Positions 33,145 to 45,124 of a stretch of 64,000 nucleotides of DNA are shown one piece after another. Source of the stretch: Symbiodinium natans. Taxonomy: Eukaryota; Sar; Dinophyceae; Suessiales; Symbiodiniaceae. The notes under the pieces were generated by a model, which saw only the letters and a program-made list of their open reading frames with translations, did no database searches and was not told the DNA's origin. The stretch spans positions 33,501 through 97,500 of the forward strand of contig CAJNDS010000032.1 of the NCBI GenBank assembly GCA_905221605.1, in the 5' to 3' direction. The translations under genes and the position numbers were made by a program. Numbering within the stretch: position 1 is the first letter of the stretch; each line of letters starts with the position of its first letter.

Positions 33145-36100
33145 GCTGCATTTCGAGAGCCGAATCGCCGAAATGCCTTTGCAATCCTTTGCATCTTTAT
33201 ACAGTTCCGCTGTTCTGCGCCTGGGTCCAAGCCCTCAGCAAAACAGTGCAACTGCTTGCATGCAATGCAGCTTTTGTTGATTTTGCTGCGGCATTCGGCA
33301 GGACGATGCGTCCATGTCCCATGCGATCCCAACATGTCAGGCTGGAAACACGATGTTTGCGAGTCCTGCGGTTGCTACTGCGATGCAGGCGGGATGCATA
33401 AAGGTGCGTCTGCTGAGAGTAGATGAGCTCCCGGTCCTTTGTGTTTGTAGGCGACGATTGGAGCCAAAGGCAGGCAGCGGTAACCAGAGTGGCATATGGC
33501 CACACATTGCTTGGCTGTGACTTGCGACTTTTTGCAGATGGTTGTGGCTGAGTTGTTTGGCCGACGGAGGAGCTTCAACAAAAGCCAATGCCCAAGCAGA
33601 GCAAGCGGCTGTCAGAGCTCGGAGCCGAAAGGGGGCAATGTTGCATCAATGTCGCATACAGCATTTTGTTGAATGTTGCATACAAATTGTGCTTTTGGAC
33701 TCTTCTGCGTGCGCATAGTCTTCGCACGCAGCCGCTTAGATTTTCTATCTGAGGCTGGGCGGAGAGCCTTCGCAACCCTGCGGGTTGGCACTACTTTGAC
33801 TTCGGCACAGAACCGTACCGCTGCCATTCATTCATATCCTTCTCTCTGCGGGACAGTGGGGTGACTGCTTTGATGTTGAACGTGTTTTTTTGGTTTGTGC
33901 AGCGGCGCAATCTTCAGAGCCAGTTCTTTTCCCGAAGTTACAAATCTTCTTTGTCGACCCCTCTTAGTTACTGTGCCATATTATGGACCACAGACTACGA
34001 CCGCGCCTAATGTGGAAATGGCACGAACAAAGTATTCTTCAGCTTTTCGAGCGCAGCGAGAGCTTTCGGCCTCGAAACGCGCTCGAGGCGATGCACAATA
34101 AATGTGGTCTTGCATTCGGAGAAAGCTATTTGAAACGGATAAAGTTCTAAAGCTGCCTTTGCAGTAGAATGTGTACAAGCGGATTAAGTAAATTCAAAGC
34201 AAGAATGAAAAGGGAGCTCAAGCAAGTTGAAAGACTACAGACAGCAAAGTTGCGTTTCAATCTTGTAGCTTGTCTGACTCCAGAGGCTTTGAAGCATAAT
34301 TCGCGAGGCGGGGGAAGGCTTGCTGGTCATGGAATTGTAAAGCAGGATTTTGCAAGTTGATGGCGAAAACATGAAGTTTCAGTCAGTCGCTTGAAGATGG
34401 CGAATGACACATGTTTATGCAAATGGAACGTTTTAGTTTTTTGACTGATGACATTAGATTGGCTTTCGAACATCATTCGAGCAAGGGGGATGGAACGTGT
34501 AAAGCCAGATGGCAAGGGAACTTAGACAACAAAGAAATTCGAGCTTACGTAAGCTTAAAAAGTGCCAACAACAGAACTTTAGGTAGCTTGAACTTGTAAT
34601 CTTGTAGGGCGTCGCCTCACAGGAGGTCGCTGCCAGCGCCCTTCCCTCATCCCCCGCCGAGGAGCCGGCAGGCGTAGAAGATGCAACCGAAGACGAAAAC
34701 ACAGCTAGGAGGCTACGAAAGCAAAGCTCAGAGGTGGAAGCGTGCAAAAATTGTGTTTCACGACGGCGCGAGGAATTGCTTCCAAACTCATGTCTGATTT
34801 GACCCCTTTTCAAAACATGCTTGCAAATGAGGGGGCGGGTTGCGGTTGCACCCCCGCCGCCTTTTCTTTTAACGCCGTGACCGTGAGGTTTTCACATTAA
34901 AGCCAGGAGCAAAATTTCTTGCGGTCGTATTCATATGACGAACTACAGGCAAATTAGAGAGCAAACAGACGGTTTTGTGTGATATTCGTGTTTCGTTTGA
35001 GAATAGCAAAGCGGCACGGCTCGCGCAAACACCGAAACGGCCGACGCAAAACCAGGAACAAGAAGTTTTACTTGTTTTCGTGTCTGGACATGCCACATGA
35101 TGCCTGGCACGAGCTATCCGTCATGCGTTTATCGATGTTCAAGCTTCCCACCCTCCTCACTGCCAACTTGTCGTGCAAAGAACGATCATGGCGAGCTTTG
35201 TCAACTGGCTTGGGGCTTGGATGTGCGCAGCTGAGTGCTTCACAAGATTGACATCTTGCCATGAAAAAGAGTTGGTGTTAAGTGAGTGCATAAAGGAAGG
35301 CATTTCGCATCCTTTGTCGTTGCGAGTACGCTCGAATTGTGCGTGTGAGTCTGTATACCATCCGTCCTCCGTGCTACTGGCGATAGACAAGGTTCAGAGC
35401 GGACTTTCCGAACGTTATTGTCCACACTGACTGAGCCATCTACCGATGCGCCGGCCCAGTATGGCCCAGTGCAGCATTGAGGATGACACATTGGTCAAGC
35501 TCCTCCATCCTGGCCAAGCAGCGGCCAACCCTGAGTAAATTCTTCAGATTTTTTTTACAATGTGGCGACAACCCTCACACCTGGAAAGGTGAGCCCAACT
35601 TGGAGATTCGGAGAATCAGTGTGCCTGCATCACATTGAAAATGTCTTCGCGACTGCGAGCGTTTGTTGTCAAGTTTTATACTCACCTCTATTGTAGCTTT
35701 CGGATTCTACGCCCCCTTTCGCCCTAGAAGCCATGCTGGACCATTTCTTCTCCTCTCAAGAAACAGTTGTGTCCCGAAGCTTCTCCATATGTGCCATGTC
35801 TAGTTAGCTACATGCATCCGCCACGTGCATCCGCCAGAGCTCATTCACAGATCATCGGCATGGCTCCACAGAATGCCAGCAGCGGTTTGATTGCTCTGCG
35901 TGGATGTCATCAGACCTCCTGGGCACTTCAAGACCTTCCCTGTGCTCAAGTGCACTAAGAGCTTCTCACACGACCTTAACCACCTGGCTACGAAAGCCTA
36001 GAACACAACTAAACGACAGCAAGATGTTCCACATGGAAGCCTTTTGTGACGGCCAGGCATCTGCCACTGCGTCCTGTCGGACGGTGGAAATCACCATCAT

Positions 36101-36380
36101 CCACTGAAGAGCTGGTTGATTGCAGGAGGTCAGAGGATGCGGAAGTGCTGACTTCGAAGCCTGGCAGCCAGCTTGGGTCCAAAGTGACGCCAGCTCCTGG
36201 CATGTTCAGTGCGCCAGGAGAAGCTTCCCGAAACATGCTTGCTTGAGTGGCTGGGAGGGCTCACATGCTGCATAGAGCTACGAGCTGCCAATGTGAGGTG
36301 TTGTGCATTCCTTCCGAGCTGAGTGTCACTGCTGCCAGGAAGTAAACAACACAGGTACTGCATAAGTATGCTAAACATTG
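33145..36380. other. unresolved region with no recognised gene
   Basis: Many short open frames occur on both strands, several overlapping in all three frames, without a family match. The most exon-like is 36046-36243 plus (GRWKSPSSTEELVDCRRSED...). 34.3-35.1 kb is AT-richer. I saw no repeat arrays or strong inverted repeats. Confidence 0.35.
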
Positions 36381-36383
36381 CTA

Positions 36384-36452
36384 AACAACATCACGCAACA
36401 TCACACAACATCACGCAACGTCACACAACATCACGCAACATCGCGCAACACC
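36384..36452 (+). repeat. 10-11-bp minisatellite CAACATCAC(A/G)
   Basis: Six to seven units of CAACATCACGCAACATCACA type between 36384 and 36452, with one CAACGTCACA and one CAACATCGCG variant. Confidence 0.9.
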
Positions 36453-37094
36453 ACACCAGACTTTGACTCGGCACCTGTGCCATTCTCAAAGTCTTACAAA
36501 CTCGATGCCTTCAGCCAACGCACAACATCTGCAAGGAACCCTAGGCTTCGATCATACCCTAGTTGACCCATATTACCAACTCCTGAAGTTCTGTGGGTTT
36601 TCAGAAGCTTGCAATACCGACTGCCTGGGGCTCGTCTCCAGGCACAGCTGCGATTTCATCATCGTTGTTTGTCTTTCCAGACGTCCATGATAAGTGTGGT
36701 GAACGTGCTTGTTCCAAGTAGTTGAGAACTGCTTTGAGAACATGTCTTTGTTGCAGATGCCTGCAGCTTACCAGCACCCGGCGCCGCAGTATCCGCGTCT
36801 GCCGGGGTCTCGGGAAGGATAGAGCCTTGCGTTTGACGCATGGCACGTGTCGAACGTAGCTGCATAGCAGTGTGCATAGCTGCGCGACAGTTTGCGCAAT
36901 GCATATCATAGCCATGGCAGTAGCACCGTAGCATGGCACGCCTCAAAGGCAACATTGGGAGTGTGGCTCTATTCTCTGAACAGTTGCACAGACCAGAGGT
37001 CGGCCGAGGAGGCCGCAAGTCGTGCGGAAGATCACGGACGGAAAGTGCACGAGCGGCATTCTCGGCTTCCTGATGCTTCCTGCTTGGCGTAACG

Positions 37095-37152
37095 CAATGT
37101 AACGCAGTGCACAAGCACTGCAAAAGCACTGCAAAAGCACTGCAAAACACTG
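37095..37152 (+). repeat. GCACTGCAAAA short tandem repeat
   Basis: GCAGTGCACAAGCACTGCAAAAGCACTGCAAAAGCACTGCAAAACACTGC: four to five units of an 11-bp motif. Confidence 0.85.
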
Positions 37153-37392
37153 CATGGCCATGCGTAGCAAGATAGCAATAGCAACCGCACCATGCAACGA
37201 TATGCAATTGCGCACATGCGCTCCCCAAGACTGCTCGCGGATGATTTGCGTCGGTATTTTTAGATTCCGTAAAACTATTTGGGGGGTGGGAAAAGGGGTG
37301 GGGGGAGGCCTGGGTCTACTGGAAGCAAGAATGCAGTCTGAGGTTGCGCTGGCTTTACCTGGATAGTGTCGGTCAGGACATTGTAAGTTTGC

Positions 37393-37875
37393 ATGTGGGC
37401 TGAGCACAGGCTTGGTTTGGCTCTCTCGCTCATGTTTCTTTTGTGTTCGTGGCAGTTCGTGCATGCAAATCTGGAAGCGAGGAGTTTGGACCTCTCCCAG
37501 CTGATACAATGCAAGAGGCCGTTTCTTGAAAGTTCAAGGGCACCTCATCCGACATGTGTAGCCTGCGCAGTGGCTGACGATGGGCCGCTTTCCCGTGGGG
37601 CTGGACCTTCGTGTTCGATTGCCCGAGCTCCCTCCTTAGAATGCCGGCCGCAAAGCAGCGATCAGTTATCCGTGGGATTTCTGCAGCTCAGACATCTAGA
37701 AGTGTGCCAGTGCGTATGGCAGCCAAAGAGGCTCAAGACATGTCGCAGTGTGAAATCCAAGTCGCGCCGTTGTGGGCGCCAGGCCTCCATGCACGTTTGT
37801 CGTAAACGCCGTCTCCTCGCAGCGTGTGCAGGGGGCTCCGCAGTGATCCGCAGTGGACTCTGCGGTCCTCCGTAG
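37393..37875 (+). CDS. open frame with signal-peptide-like start, Cys-rich
   Basis: A 160-codon frame from ATG. The N-terminus has a hydrophobic run (LGLALSLMFLLCSW) followed by VHA, a possible signal-peptidase site, and the rest is Cys- and basic-rich. Against it: no family match, and an overlapping plus frame (37641-37803, KQRSVIRGISAAQTSRSVPV...) is equally protein-like. I list it because it is among the longer ATG-started frames here. Confidence 0.22.
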   Translation: MWAEHRLGLALSLMFLLCSWQFVHANLEARSLDLSQLIQCKRPFLESSRAPHPTCVACAVADDGPLSRGAGPSCSIARAPSLECRPQSSDQLSVGFLQLRHLEVCQCVWQPKRLKTCRSVKSKSRRCGRQASMHVCRKRRLLAACAGGSAVIRSGLCGPP

Positions 37876-38640
37876 GGCTGTGATGACTTGTGCAAACGAA
37901 GCATGTGCATGCGTCCTCTTGCAAACGTTTGCAAACTTCAAACTGTTGCCTGCCAACATCCCATGTCCTCGTGTGTTTTCACATTCCATGTGCAGGAAAG
38001 AATGCATGTAGCGCTGTGTGCGCTGGCGATTGTTTGTGACGCTGCGCGCGATCCATCTGAGCAGTGCGTGGCTAAGTCAGGAGAAGGCACTAGGTCCAAG
38101 GATACTGAAAGTTTGGACAGTTAAGGAGCCTTCGAGAAGATCCGTGGGCTTTCCTGGAGACAGGCATGGATGTTGCCGCGCGAAATGTTTGTGCTAAATG
38201 GCCGATCTACCTGGCCAGATGTCTTGTGATTGCTGGAGGCCATTCCTTTTGGGGACGTGCTCTGAGTCTGGATGCGGAGAAGGTGCAGCTATGACCTATG
38301 GACATACATGGATATGTAAGTTGACAGTGTAAAGATCTGTAGAGTGCTGAAGCCCGATGCCTTGCATGCCACGTTTGCTCATATGCTCACGTCTTGAGGC
38401 GGAGCGTGAAAAGAGTCGGAAGACCCGTCGGAAGAGTCTTTGTTACAAGTACAGTTGTCGTCGTGTTCGGAGGAGTGTGAGCCGTGCAGTTTTGCGGGAA
38501 GAGAGCTTCCGAGGACTGCGGAGCTTCGGAATTTGGTGACTGACCCCCCCAGTGCAGAGGACCAGGGGTTACGAAGGCCAACAACACATTGACATGCGTA
38601 TCATGCTGCGCTTGCTAAACTGAGCCTGTTAAGAAGGCCC

Positions 38641-39529
38641 ACGCTCTGTTCTTCAGCCGAGCGTCAGAGGACGGCTCGGACGGCAACGGCCTTGACGAAG
38701 ATGAAGAGGAGGACTGGCAGATTGTTTTTGGCAGATTGTTTTTATCACTGAGTTCCTCCTTTTCCTTCGTCTGGGAGGACGTCGAGAAGCGGTACCAGGC
38801 GCATGCCGCAGCCAAATGCAGCCAATAATCCAAGATGTCGGCTGTCGAAGTGGCAGGCAATCGGAGTTACACTGGTGTGACCTCACGTCGCAGGATCTGC
38901 CTGACCTGAGCGAGGAGACCTTCAACAAGTACAATGTCGGCTGGCCGCACTTCATGCAGGTCTTTTGTAACTTTAGTGCCCATGCATACCGGCCTTTGTG
39001 CAGGAACTTGCCGCAGAGAATGGGCCTGTTTCTGAAGCTATTACTGGAGCGGAAGCGGCAGCTGTCACTGCAACCAAGTTGCATATCATTCCATACTTCT
39101 AGGCCGGCCATGCCCGCCCCAATTCGGGCAGTCTTCTCCGTGAGGTGAAAGAGTCAGCGGTGGTGTGGAAGATGACCGAGGAGGTGCACTACTAAGCTAA
39201 GCTGCCATTTGTGCATCATTTGTGCTATTGTGTGTTGCTGTAGCATTTTTGCAGATGCGATTTCTGGCAAGGGCCTTCAGAAAGCAGCGGAAAATGTCAG
39301 TGAAGCAACCAAGAAGTCCGAAGAAGAGCGGCGCTCGGGCCAACACCCGCATTTCCATGTCGCGTGTACATTGTGTACAGTGTGTACATTGTGTACATTG
39401 TGTACAGTGTGTACAGTGTGTACAGTGTGTAGACTTGCCCACTTGCCGAGGACGTGCAGCGGGGAGACCGCATCTTGTATGACATGAAGGTGCCCGTCAC
39501 CCGATGGTACTTGGAGGTTCATGGTACTT
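38641..39529 (+). CDS. candidate multi-exon gene with acidic segment, unidentified
   Basis: The exon-like segments are 38641-38829 (ASEDGSDGNGLDEDEEEDWQ, FVWEDVEKRYQAHAAAK), about 38893-38958 (LPDLSEETFNKYNVGWPHFM), 39010-39095 after TGTGCAG (ELAAENGPVSEAITGAEAAA), 39256-39350 after TTGCAG (DAISGKGLQKAAENVSEATK, EEERRSG) and 39442-39529 (LAEDVQRGDRILYDMKVPVT RWYLEV). Most follow AG acceptors, and all read as soluble, charged protein. A 10-bp microsatellite (39362-39431) separates the last two segments, and an inverted repeat overlaps the end. No family recognised. Confidence 0.4.
39362..39431 (+). repeat. 10-bp microsatellite TGTGTACA(T/G)(T/T)G
   Basis: Seven to eight units of GTGTACATT or GTGTACAGT repeat without gaps. 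In one frame they read as a Cys-Thr-rich string and on the minus strand as Tyr-Thr- or Val-His-rich strings; these frames are repeat artefacts. Confidence 0.92.
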
Positions 39530-39649
39530 ATTAACCAATTTTAACTGTACGTATCACTGTACTTATGACTATGTGTGGGCACTTACGGGGCGTTTAAGTC
39601 GGTTAGAGGTACAGTTATAACTGGTTAACAATTATCGTGAATCTCCAAG
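39510..39649. repeat. 41-bp imperfect inverted repeat with 58-bp loop
   Basis: 39510-39550 and the reverse complement of 39609-39649 agree at 34 of 41 positions, with a near-perfect core TTAACCA(A/G)TT(T/A)TAACTGTAC. It would fold into a long hairpin. Its left arm starts inside a probable coding exon (YLEV codons), so it may be a hairpin-type intron or a MITE-like insertion. Confidence 0.7.
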
Positions 39650-41050
39650 TTGAAAGCAGTCAGAACAGTCGGAAGAGTGTGAAGAGTCGGCTTGCCGCAG
39701 TCATGATGCATCATGATATCGTCAGTGTGCACGGTGCTCGGAGGCAAAGCCTGGAAGAGAAGTCAAAAAGGAGGTGGAGGAAGCACAAATTCAGAGAGTT
39801 GCCCAAGCGTGGAAAGTCTTATGAAGTGTGCTGAAGCGGGCAGGACAATTTGGCGCAAATGCAGGAAAAAGTTGGCGATGTGCAGCCTGGCTACAAGATG
39901 CTACAAGTAGCGAGTTCTCAGAGTGTTGGGTGGCTTTGGGTGGATGGTTCAGTATCCCCGTGTGAAAAAGGTCATCAACGACTGACAAGGCTGAAGATGG
40001 CTGAAGGTTGGATGAGGGTCGCGCTATGTGGGTGTGTGGATGTGTGTGTCGTGTGCAGTCCTGTGCGTCGTGTGTGATGCTGTCCGGAAGTGGCCTCTGC
40101 TGTAGCTTTGCCATGCGCAGGCCACTCGTGAGCCACAGCATTGGAGAAGCTGGTGCTACCGCGGAAAATGGCTGGCTGCTGCTACTTCTTACACTGCACG
40201 GCTACACTTGACTGCTGCAAAACAGCTGTCAAACATGTGCATGAGCGCGCTAAGAACTCTCTTCGTCTTCGCGTGTCAGAGGTGGGACCAGCACCTCCCG
40301 TTGCGCAAGCTTCAGCCACAGTTTTTGCGAGCCGGAGAGCTGCTTGCAGCTCGATCCGGCTCGTTTGTTTGTCGAAGGGGATGGTAGGGGACGACAGGGA
40401 ACAATGAGATTGGCGTACGGGTCTGGACATGTCTGTTACGTTCCTGTACTTTCCATGAACTGAGGATATACCCGGATCTTTCAGCAGCCTTTCGACTGCC
40501 CCCAGCCTGGCCGCAGGCACTGCGATCGCTTGCCATAACTTTCTTCATTTTCCCACGTTGGTGCTTGAAGACTTGATAGGGTTCTTGTCACGAAAGGCCT
40601 TGGGAGCTTGCGATCGTTTTTGTTTACCATGTCTCTTCTTGGGTTAATGGGGGTACGATTACTGTTGTCAATTCCAGAGTCCTGCTTTCTCCCGCCCAAA
40701 ACGACTTCCCCCTTTGTTGGAGACAGCAGGTACCCTTGCAAGCTCTTCACTCCCCGGCCCTCCTGTCCACTAGATTCGATTTCGTTGTCCTGGTCTCAAG
40801 TCATGACCTGGTGGACCGCACATTCAGAACCCTGCGCGAAAAGACCAAAAATAGAGAGAGAGAGAGAGAGATAGACCCCAGACTGACACAAGAACCGCTT
40901 GGCCGTCGCGGCCTGGGCGCCTCCCCAAGGGGGCCCTCCTAAGCGTGGAGAAGAAGAAGAAGAAGAAGAAGAAGAAGAATAGATAGACAGATAGATGGGT
41001 AGGTACTTCGCAGCGACGCGTGAGTGCCTAGAAGTAATGAATATGCGCGA
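39650..41050. other. unresolved; microsatellites, no recognised gene
   Basis: There is a (GA)n run at 40853-40870 and a (GAA)n run at 40948-40979. Open plus stretches at 40210-40405 and 40740-40850 and a minus stretch at 40750-40481 (GEVVLGGRKQDSGIDNSNRT...) look protein-like, but strands conflict. The minus frame may be a fragment of a repetitive element; I cannot confirm it. Confidence 0.35.
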
Positions 41051-41071
41051 TGCGGCTCTTGATGCTGACGT

Positions 41072-41536
41072 TTGCGTGATGTCAACGAAGCGAGCACACG
41101 GTTAACTCCCAGGGAGGCGCTGAAAGTGCTACAGAGACGGACAGATGCAGGCAGTCGAATTCCGCGCCTGCAAAGACTGAATAGCATCACCCCTCGGCCG
41201 GGTCGCGGCCACTGTGGCCACCGCAGTCGTGACATGTCGTTGCCGAGCATCTCGAGTCCAAGGCCGAAGGCAGTGTGTTCTGATTGTCTCGGCCTCGAGT
41301 AATGTGTCCAACACAGAAGACTTGCCTGCAGAGACACTTGGCACCCGATAGCCAGTGCACGGGTCCACGGATATCTGAACGGCGTCGGACACGTCACACG
41401 ATCGGATGGCCAGCAGTGATTACGAACTCGACGTGGGAAAGCATGCAGCGTCCATGCAGCAGCAAAACGGATGCCCGGTGATGAACATCAACGTGTTCAG
41501 TCATGTTCCAACGTTTCAGTTTGACCTCAGTTAATG
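41072..41536 (+). CDS. candidate exons, unidentified
   Basis: An open plus stretch from about 41072 (VNEASTRLTPREALKVLQRR) ends at a possible donor near 41150. A second, 41404-41536, reads MASSDYELDVGKHAASMQQQ... NVFSHVPTFQFDLS and ends in TAA. A third, 41578-41703 (LAVQKWRPAGHEDAAVMQRV), follows. Composition is protein-like; no family recognised. Confidence 0.33.
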
Positions 41537-42529
41537 ACAGCTTGGTGAAGCGCACTGGAGGTTTGCCAAGATGGCAAGTCCATGGGCTTTGGCAGTCCAG
41601 AAGTGGAGGCCAGCTGGTCATGAAGATGCAGCAGTCATGCAGCGTGTATTGGATGATGGTTTTCTGCGCATGGCAGGAGCTTCGGACATCTATACGTCTT
41701 GATCTAAGCGTTCCTGGCTTCCCGCGCCTTGTGATGTTGCTCGCGTCGGTCTGCGCTCTCCGAAAGAGACACCAACGCCATACCCTGTTTCCGGGGCATG
41801 CGTTTCAACAAGCTGCAAGGTGAGTCTGGACGCCTGAGTGTCGAACTTAGTGCGTTTTTCAAGCCACGTGAAGGAGTTGGGCGATGTCGCTTGCAGTCAC
41901 TCTGCGCTTTCTGACTGGCAGGTGGGCCATTTCACAATTGTGTGTCAAGCAGGTGGGTGCAGGGTGACATCAGTGTGACGTAAGTTCGGCAGTTCACATG
42001 CTGTTTTTAGAGTCCTTCTGGCTGCCAAAGTTATCGCATGCTAACACTGAATTCAAGCCCCGTCTTTATGACTGACAAACCTCGCAAGAAGGGAAGCTTT
42101 TTTGTCTGAGTCTGAGCCGTGTTTGTGCCCTTTCGGCAAGCACTACGGCACTGTGCTGTGCTGTACAAGCGACACTGAACACAACACAACCATTGTTTGG
42201 TTGCAGCTCCTCGGCGGTGCAAAGTGCACCAGCTGTGCCAGGCTCAGTGTGTGATTTGAACACCTGCTGTGCAGTGTTCGGTATTGTTGAGCTGCAGATA
42301 GAACTGCAAGCCTTTCGTGCGAGCAGCTTGGAATGTGGCAGTGTCGGGAGTCTGAAGTTGGCAATGCAGCCAGGATCATCGCATGGGGGTGAGGTGTGGG
42401 TGTAGGCTGGCGCTGGAGTCATCTGAAATTGGGTAGGAGGGACGGTGGGGGTGGCGAGAGCGGCAAAGACGAGTGAGAGCGCTGGGAGGTTCTGGCCTTT
42501 TTTGAAGAATTTCTGATTAATTTTTTGCC

Positions 42530-42808
42530 ATGATACTGCACATCACGGCCATAGATTCCTGTATTGAATTGCTCTCACTTGTGCCAAGCAAAGTGGTCAA
42601 CACAGCTACGAATCACAATATTCGCCCTGTGACCCCCCTTCGAAGGCCAGACGTTTGTCGGGAGCACTATGTTCTTTGTGTCGGGGCCGAGGCTATCCCG
42701 TCCGTCGCCAGCTCCTCCGTTTCCTTTGCCCCTTCTGCCGGGACCTTACTAGACGATGTCTGTGTGATGGATGATGGGACGCTGGAAATTCTAGGCCGAG
42801 GCGGTTAG
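42530..42808 (+). CDS. hypothetical 92-residue protein
   Basis: ATG-to-TAG frame with mixed composition (CIELLSLVPSKVVNTATNHN, DVCREHYVLCVGAEAIPSVA, LLDDVCVMDDGTLEILGRGG). No signal peptide, membrane segment or known domain. The acidic, ordered-looking C-terminus makes it more convincing than most frames of this size, but it may be one exon of a larger gene. Confidence 0.3.
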   Translation: MILHITAIDSCIELLSLVPSKVVNTATNHNIRPVTPLRRPDVCREHYVLCVGAEAIPSVASSSVSFAPSAGTLLDDVCVMDDGTLEILGRGG

Positions 42809-42885
42809 CGGTGCTGCGGGTGCAAAGGCTTGGCAGCTAGACCGCGTGTGCTTCTCATGCCCGGTGATGCTGCAAGGTGTGTATG

Positions 42886-42891
42886 CGTGTG

Positions 42892-42922
<31 letters not shown>

Positions 42923-43438
42923 CGCTTATTCAAGTTGAGTTTAAGTTTGTTGAATATCACGAAAGCTAGCTCCTTGGAGCTCGCGAGAGTTGTCGTTTAC
43001 AAGAATTCTCTCCAGTGTTCAGCTGGGTCAACAAGCGACCCCGACCCTTAAGTGGTATGAAAATCAAAGGGATAAAGGGCTGTGGAGGGGGGGGGGTGGG
43101 GGCCCCCCCCTCCCCCCCTTAAAGGATGACAGAATCAATCTTAAGGTGTCCCCCCTCCCCCCCCCCCCTTTCAGGGTCGCCTTAATTGATTTCTGGGGAG
43201 GGGGGGGGGGGCCCCCCCCCCCCTTTTTCCCCCCCCCCCCCCCTCCCCCTTTTCAGGCCCTGCTGTCGACCTGTACTGCGCCCGCACTTCTCCTGCCTGA
43301 CTCAAAAAAAGCTTGTCAGCCGCGCTTCTAGCTTTCGTGGCCCCGATCTCAAGTCTGTACATAATATAGACTATATATATACATATATATATATATATGC
43401 ATATATATATATATGTATATGCATATATATATATATAG
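42886..43438 (+). repeat. cluster of simple repeats: (GT)n, poly(G)/poly(C), (AT)n
   Basis: (GT)n with interruptions at 42886-42922; alternating long G and C runs at 43084-43256, some directly abutting (for example G-run then C-run near 43200-43224) and so self-complementary; and (AT)n with interruptions at 43371-43437. The open frames crossing them (Gly/Pro-rich or Ile/Tyr-rich) are compositional artefacts. Confidence 0.9.
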
Positions 43439-43595
43439 ACGACGTACTGCGATGTCGGTATTCGGGTATACGCAATCTGGGAAATCGGTGTTTCTCGCAT
43501 TTAGTTGTCAAAGTCTCTGATCGCCTTGTGCTTCTCAAGTCCCTCGCTGACACTGCAAGGAGATTGTCAGTACTTGTACTTGGTTGAACATTGCC

Positions 43596-44301
43596 GGCAT
43601 GGCTGTGAATGTAATGCCTCTGGCTTTGTTCCAGGTGAGCCGGCCGGAGAGAAACAAGATCCCGACAGCTGAGCAAGCGAGGCTGGCTACGGGAAGCCTT
43701 GGCGGTGCCATGCCATTTTCTTTGCTTATGTGAAGGAGCCTCCGATTAGTTGTGCAAGGACCCTTGCCGTGTTTTGTCTCCACATGCTAGCTTCTGTCAC
43801 CACTGTTCGAGAGTTTTTCTTTCAAGGTTTCGGGTTCCCGAAGGCTTCATAGCCTCGACTTGTCCCCAACTTCTCCCAAACTCATCCTTGAAAGCCACTG
43901 AGACTCAAGAGCTCGGTTGCCATGAAAGTTTCACAAAGGCTTGGGACTGAGGCAGAGGACAGCAAGCCAATGAGGACAGAAAGCCTTAGCTTGTCACAGC
44001 TTTTCTCGGTTGGCAGGGATCCGGCGAATATGAAGCTCCCGTCCTTGCCCAAGCTGTTGATACGGCGCATACTTTGTTTAGTGCACCAAGTCATTTACTG
44101 CAGACTTCGATTTCAATGAGGGTGCTTGTTTGCCTGATTTGCCTCTGAGTTACTTGCAATCATGCACAGTACATGTGATCTCTTTCCTTGTCAGGGACCC
44201 GCTGCCAGCACCACTGCGCGAGTCAATCATTATTGACAGGCCGCGGGAGTTCACGCTTGGTGACACCTCACAAAACCACTCCAACATACTCCGAAAACCT
44301 T
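43596..44301 (+). CDS. candidate multi-exon gene, unidentified
   Basis: Exon-like stretches: 43598-43733 (MAVNVMPLALFQVSRPERNK, IPTAEQARLATGSLGGAMPF), about 43828-43900 (RVPEGFIASTCPQLLPNSSL), 44016-44130 (GEYEAPVLAQAVDTAHTLFS) and 44193-44301 after TTGTCAGG (DPLPAPLRESIIIDRPREFT ... NILRKP, stop). The last ends in TAG and could be the gene's 3' end. No family recognised; joins not verified. Confidence 0.35.
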
Positions 44302-44699
44302 AGCGGAATCTGGTGCGGACTTTTGCTAAGTAAGTTCTCTGCTGCGCCCAGGGATGAACTACCACCACTTCCGAAGGCCCAGTCGGTGCTGGAAAGGCCA
44401 CGCTCGCACTTTAAGTCGATCATCAGGCTCGTGTCATCACATGTTCTGAATTGTTGCGATTGTTTTGGAGCATGGTGCAGGTATGCCAGGTATGCATCAA
44501 TTTTCTGACCGCGTTTGACAGTCGTCGAGCAGACAAACGACTTTGTCTTTCACAGTGTCTCAGTGCCAGGCTGCTGCAACCGGAGAAGCAAGAGGCTGCT
44601 GGGACTCAGAGTTTAGAGTTGGGGTTTTTCCGTCTTGAGTCCAGAGTCCAGAGCGTGCCTTGTGATTCCCAAATCCGAACCCTAAACGCTGAACCCATT

Positions 44700-45085
44700 G
44701 GTATGTCCACATTGAAGCCAGATTGTCCCGCTCAATGCTAGACGGAGATGCCTTGATACATTGTTGGCTGGCAACCTGCCACGCGCAGTTGCGGCTGGCT
44801 TGCCAGATGAACGGCCAGACGAAGGACACCGGCAGACTTTTCCTTGAAAAGGCGACTTTGGACTTGACAGGTTTGATTCCCTGCACCTCCATGCACCTCC
44901 CACCTGTGGCAACTTCTTTCTTATGAGAGATGGTCTGCACTACTTTCAGCATGTGATTTTGCTCCAGGTTGCCAGAGGCACGTCTCACAAGGTCAATGGA
45001 ACCAATGGGACCCACGGGACCAATGGGACCAATGGCAAGGTGGAGGCAGGGCACAAGAAAGTGTTGCTTATACATGCCACGAAAG
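44700..45085 (+). CDS. candidate exons incl. NGT-repeat segment
   Basis: After TGCTCCAG (44975) the plus strand reads VARGTSHKVNGTNGTHGTNG TNGKVEAGHKKVLLIHATK. The central Asn-Gly-Thr repeat is encoded by a 9-bp DNA repeat (AATGGGACC, 44994-45036). An upstream stretch at 44741-44925 (CLATCHAQLRL...) is less convincing. Unidentified. Confidence 0.28.
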
Positions 45086-45124
45086 TTAGCACTTGTTGCT
45101 TTTGTTTTGCCAGCTCTCACGCTC

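Noticed and set aside
37721..37742. AGCCAAAGAGGCTCAAG, resembling the dinoflagellate spliced leader 3' half
   Set aside because: Only GGCTCAAG and a short upstream word match; the central TTTT is missing. Chance is likely, and no relict leader was found elsewhere.
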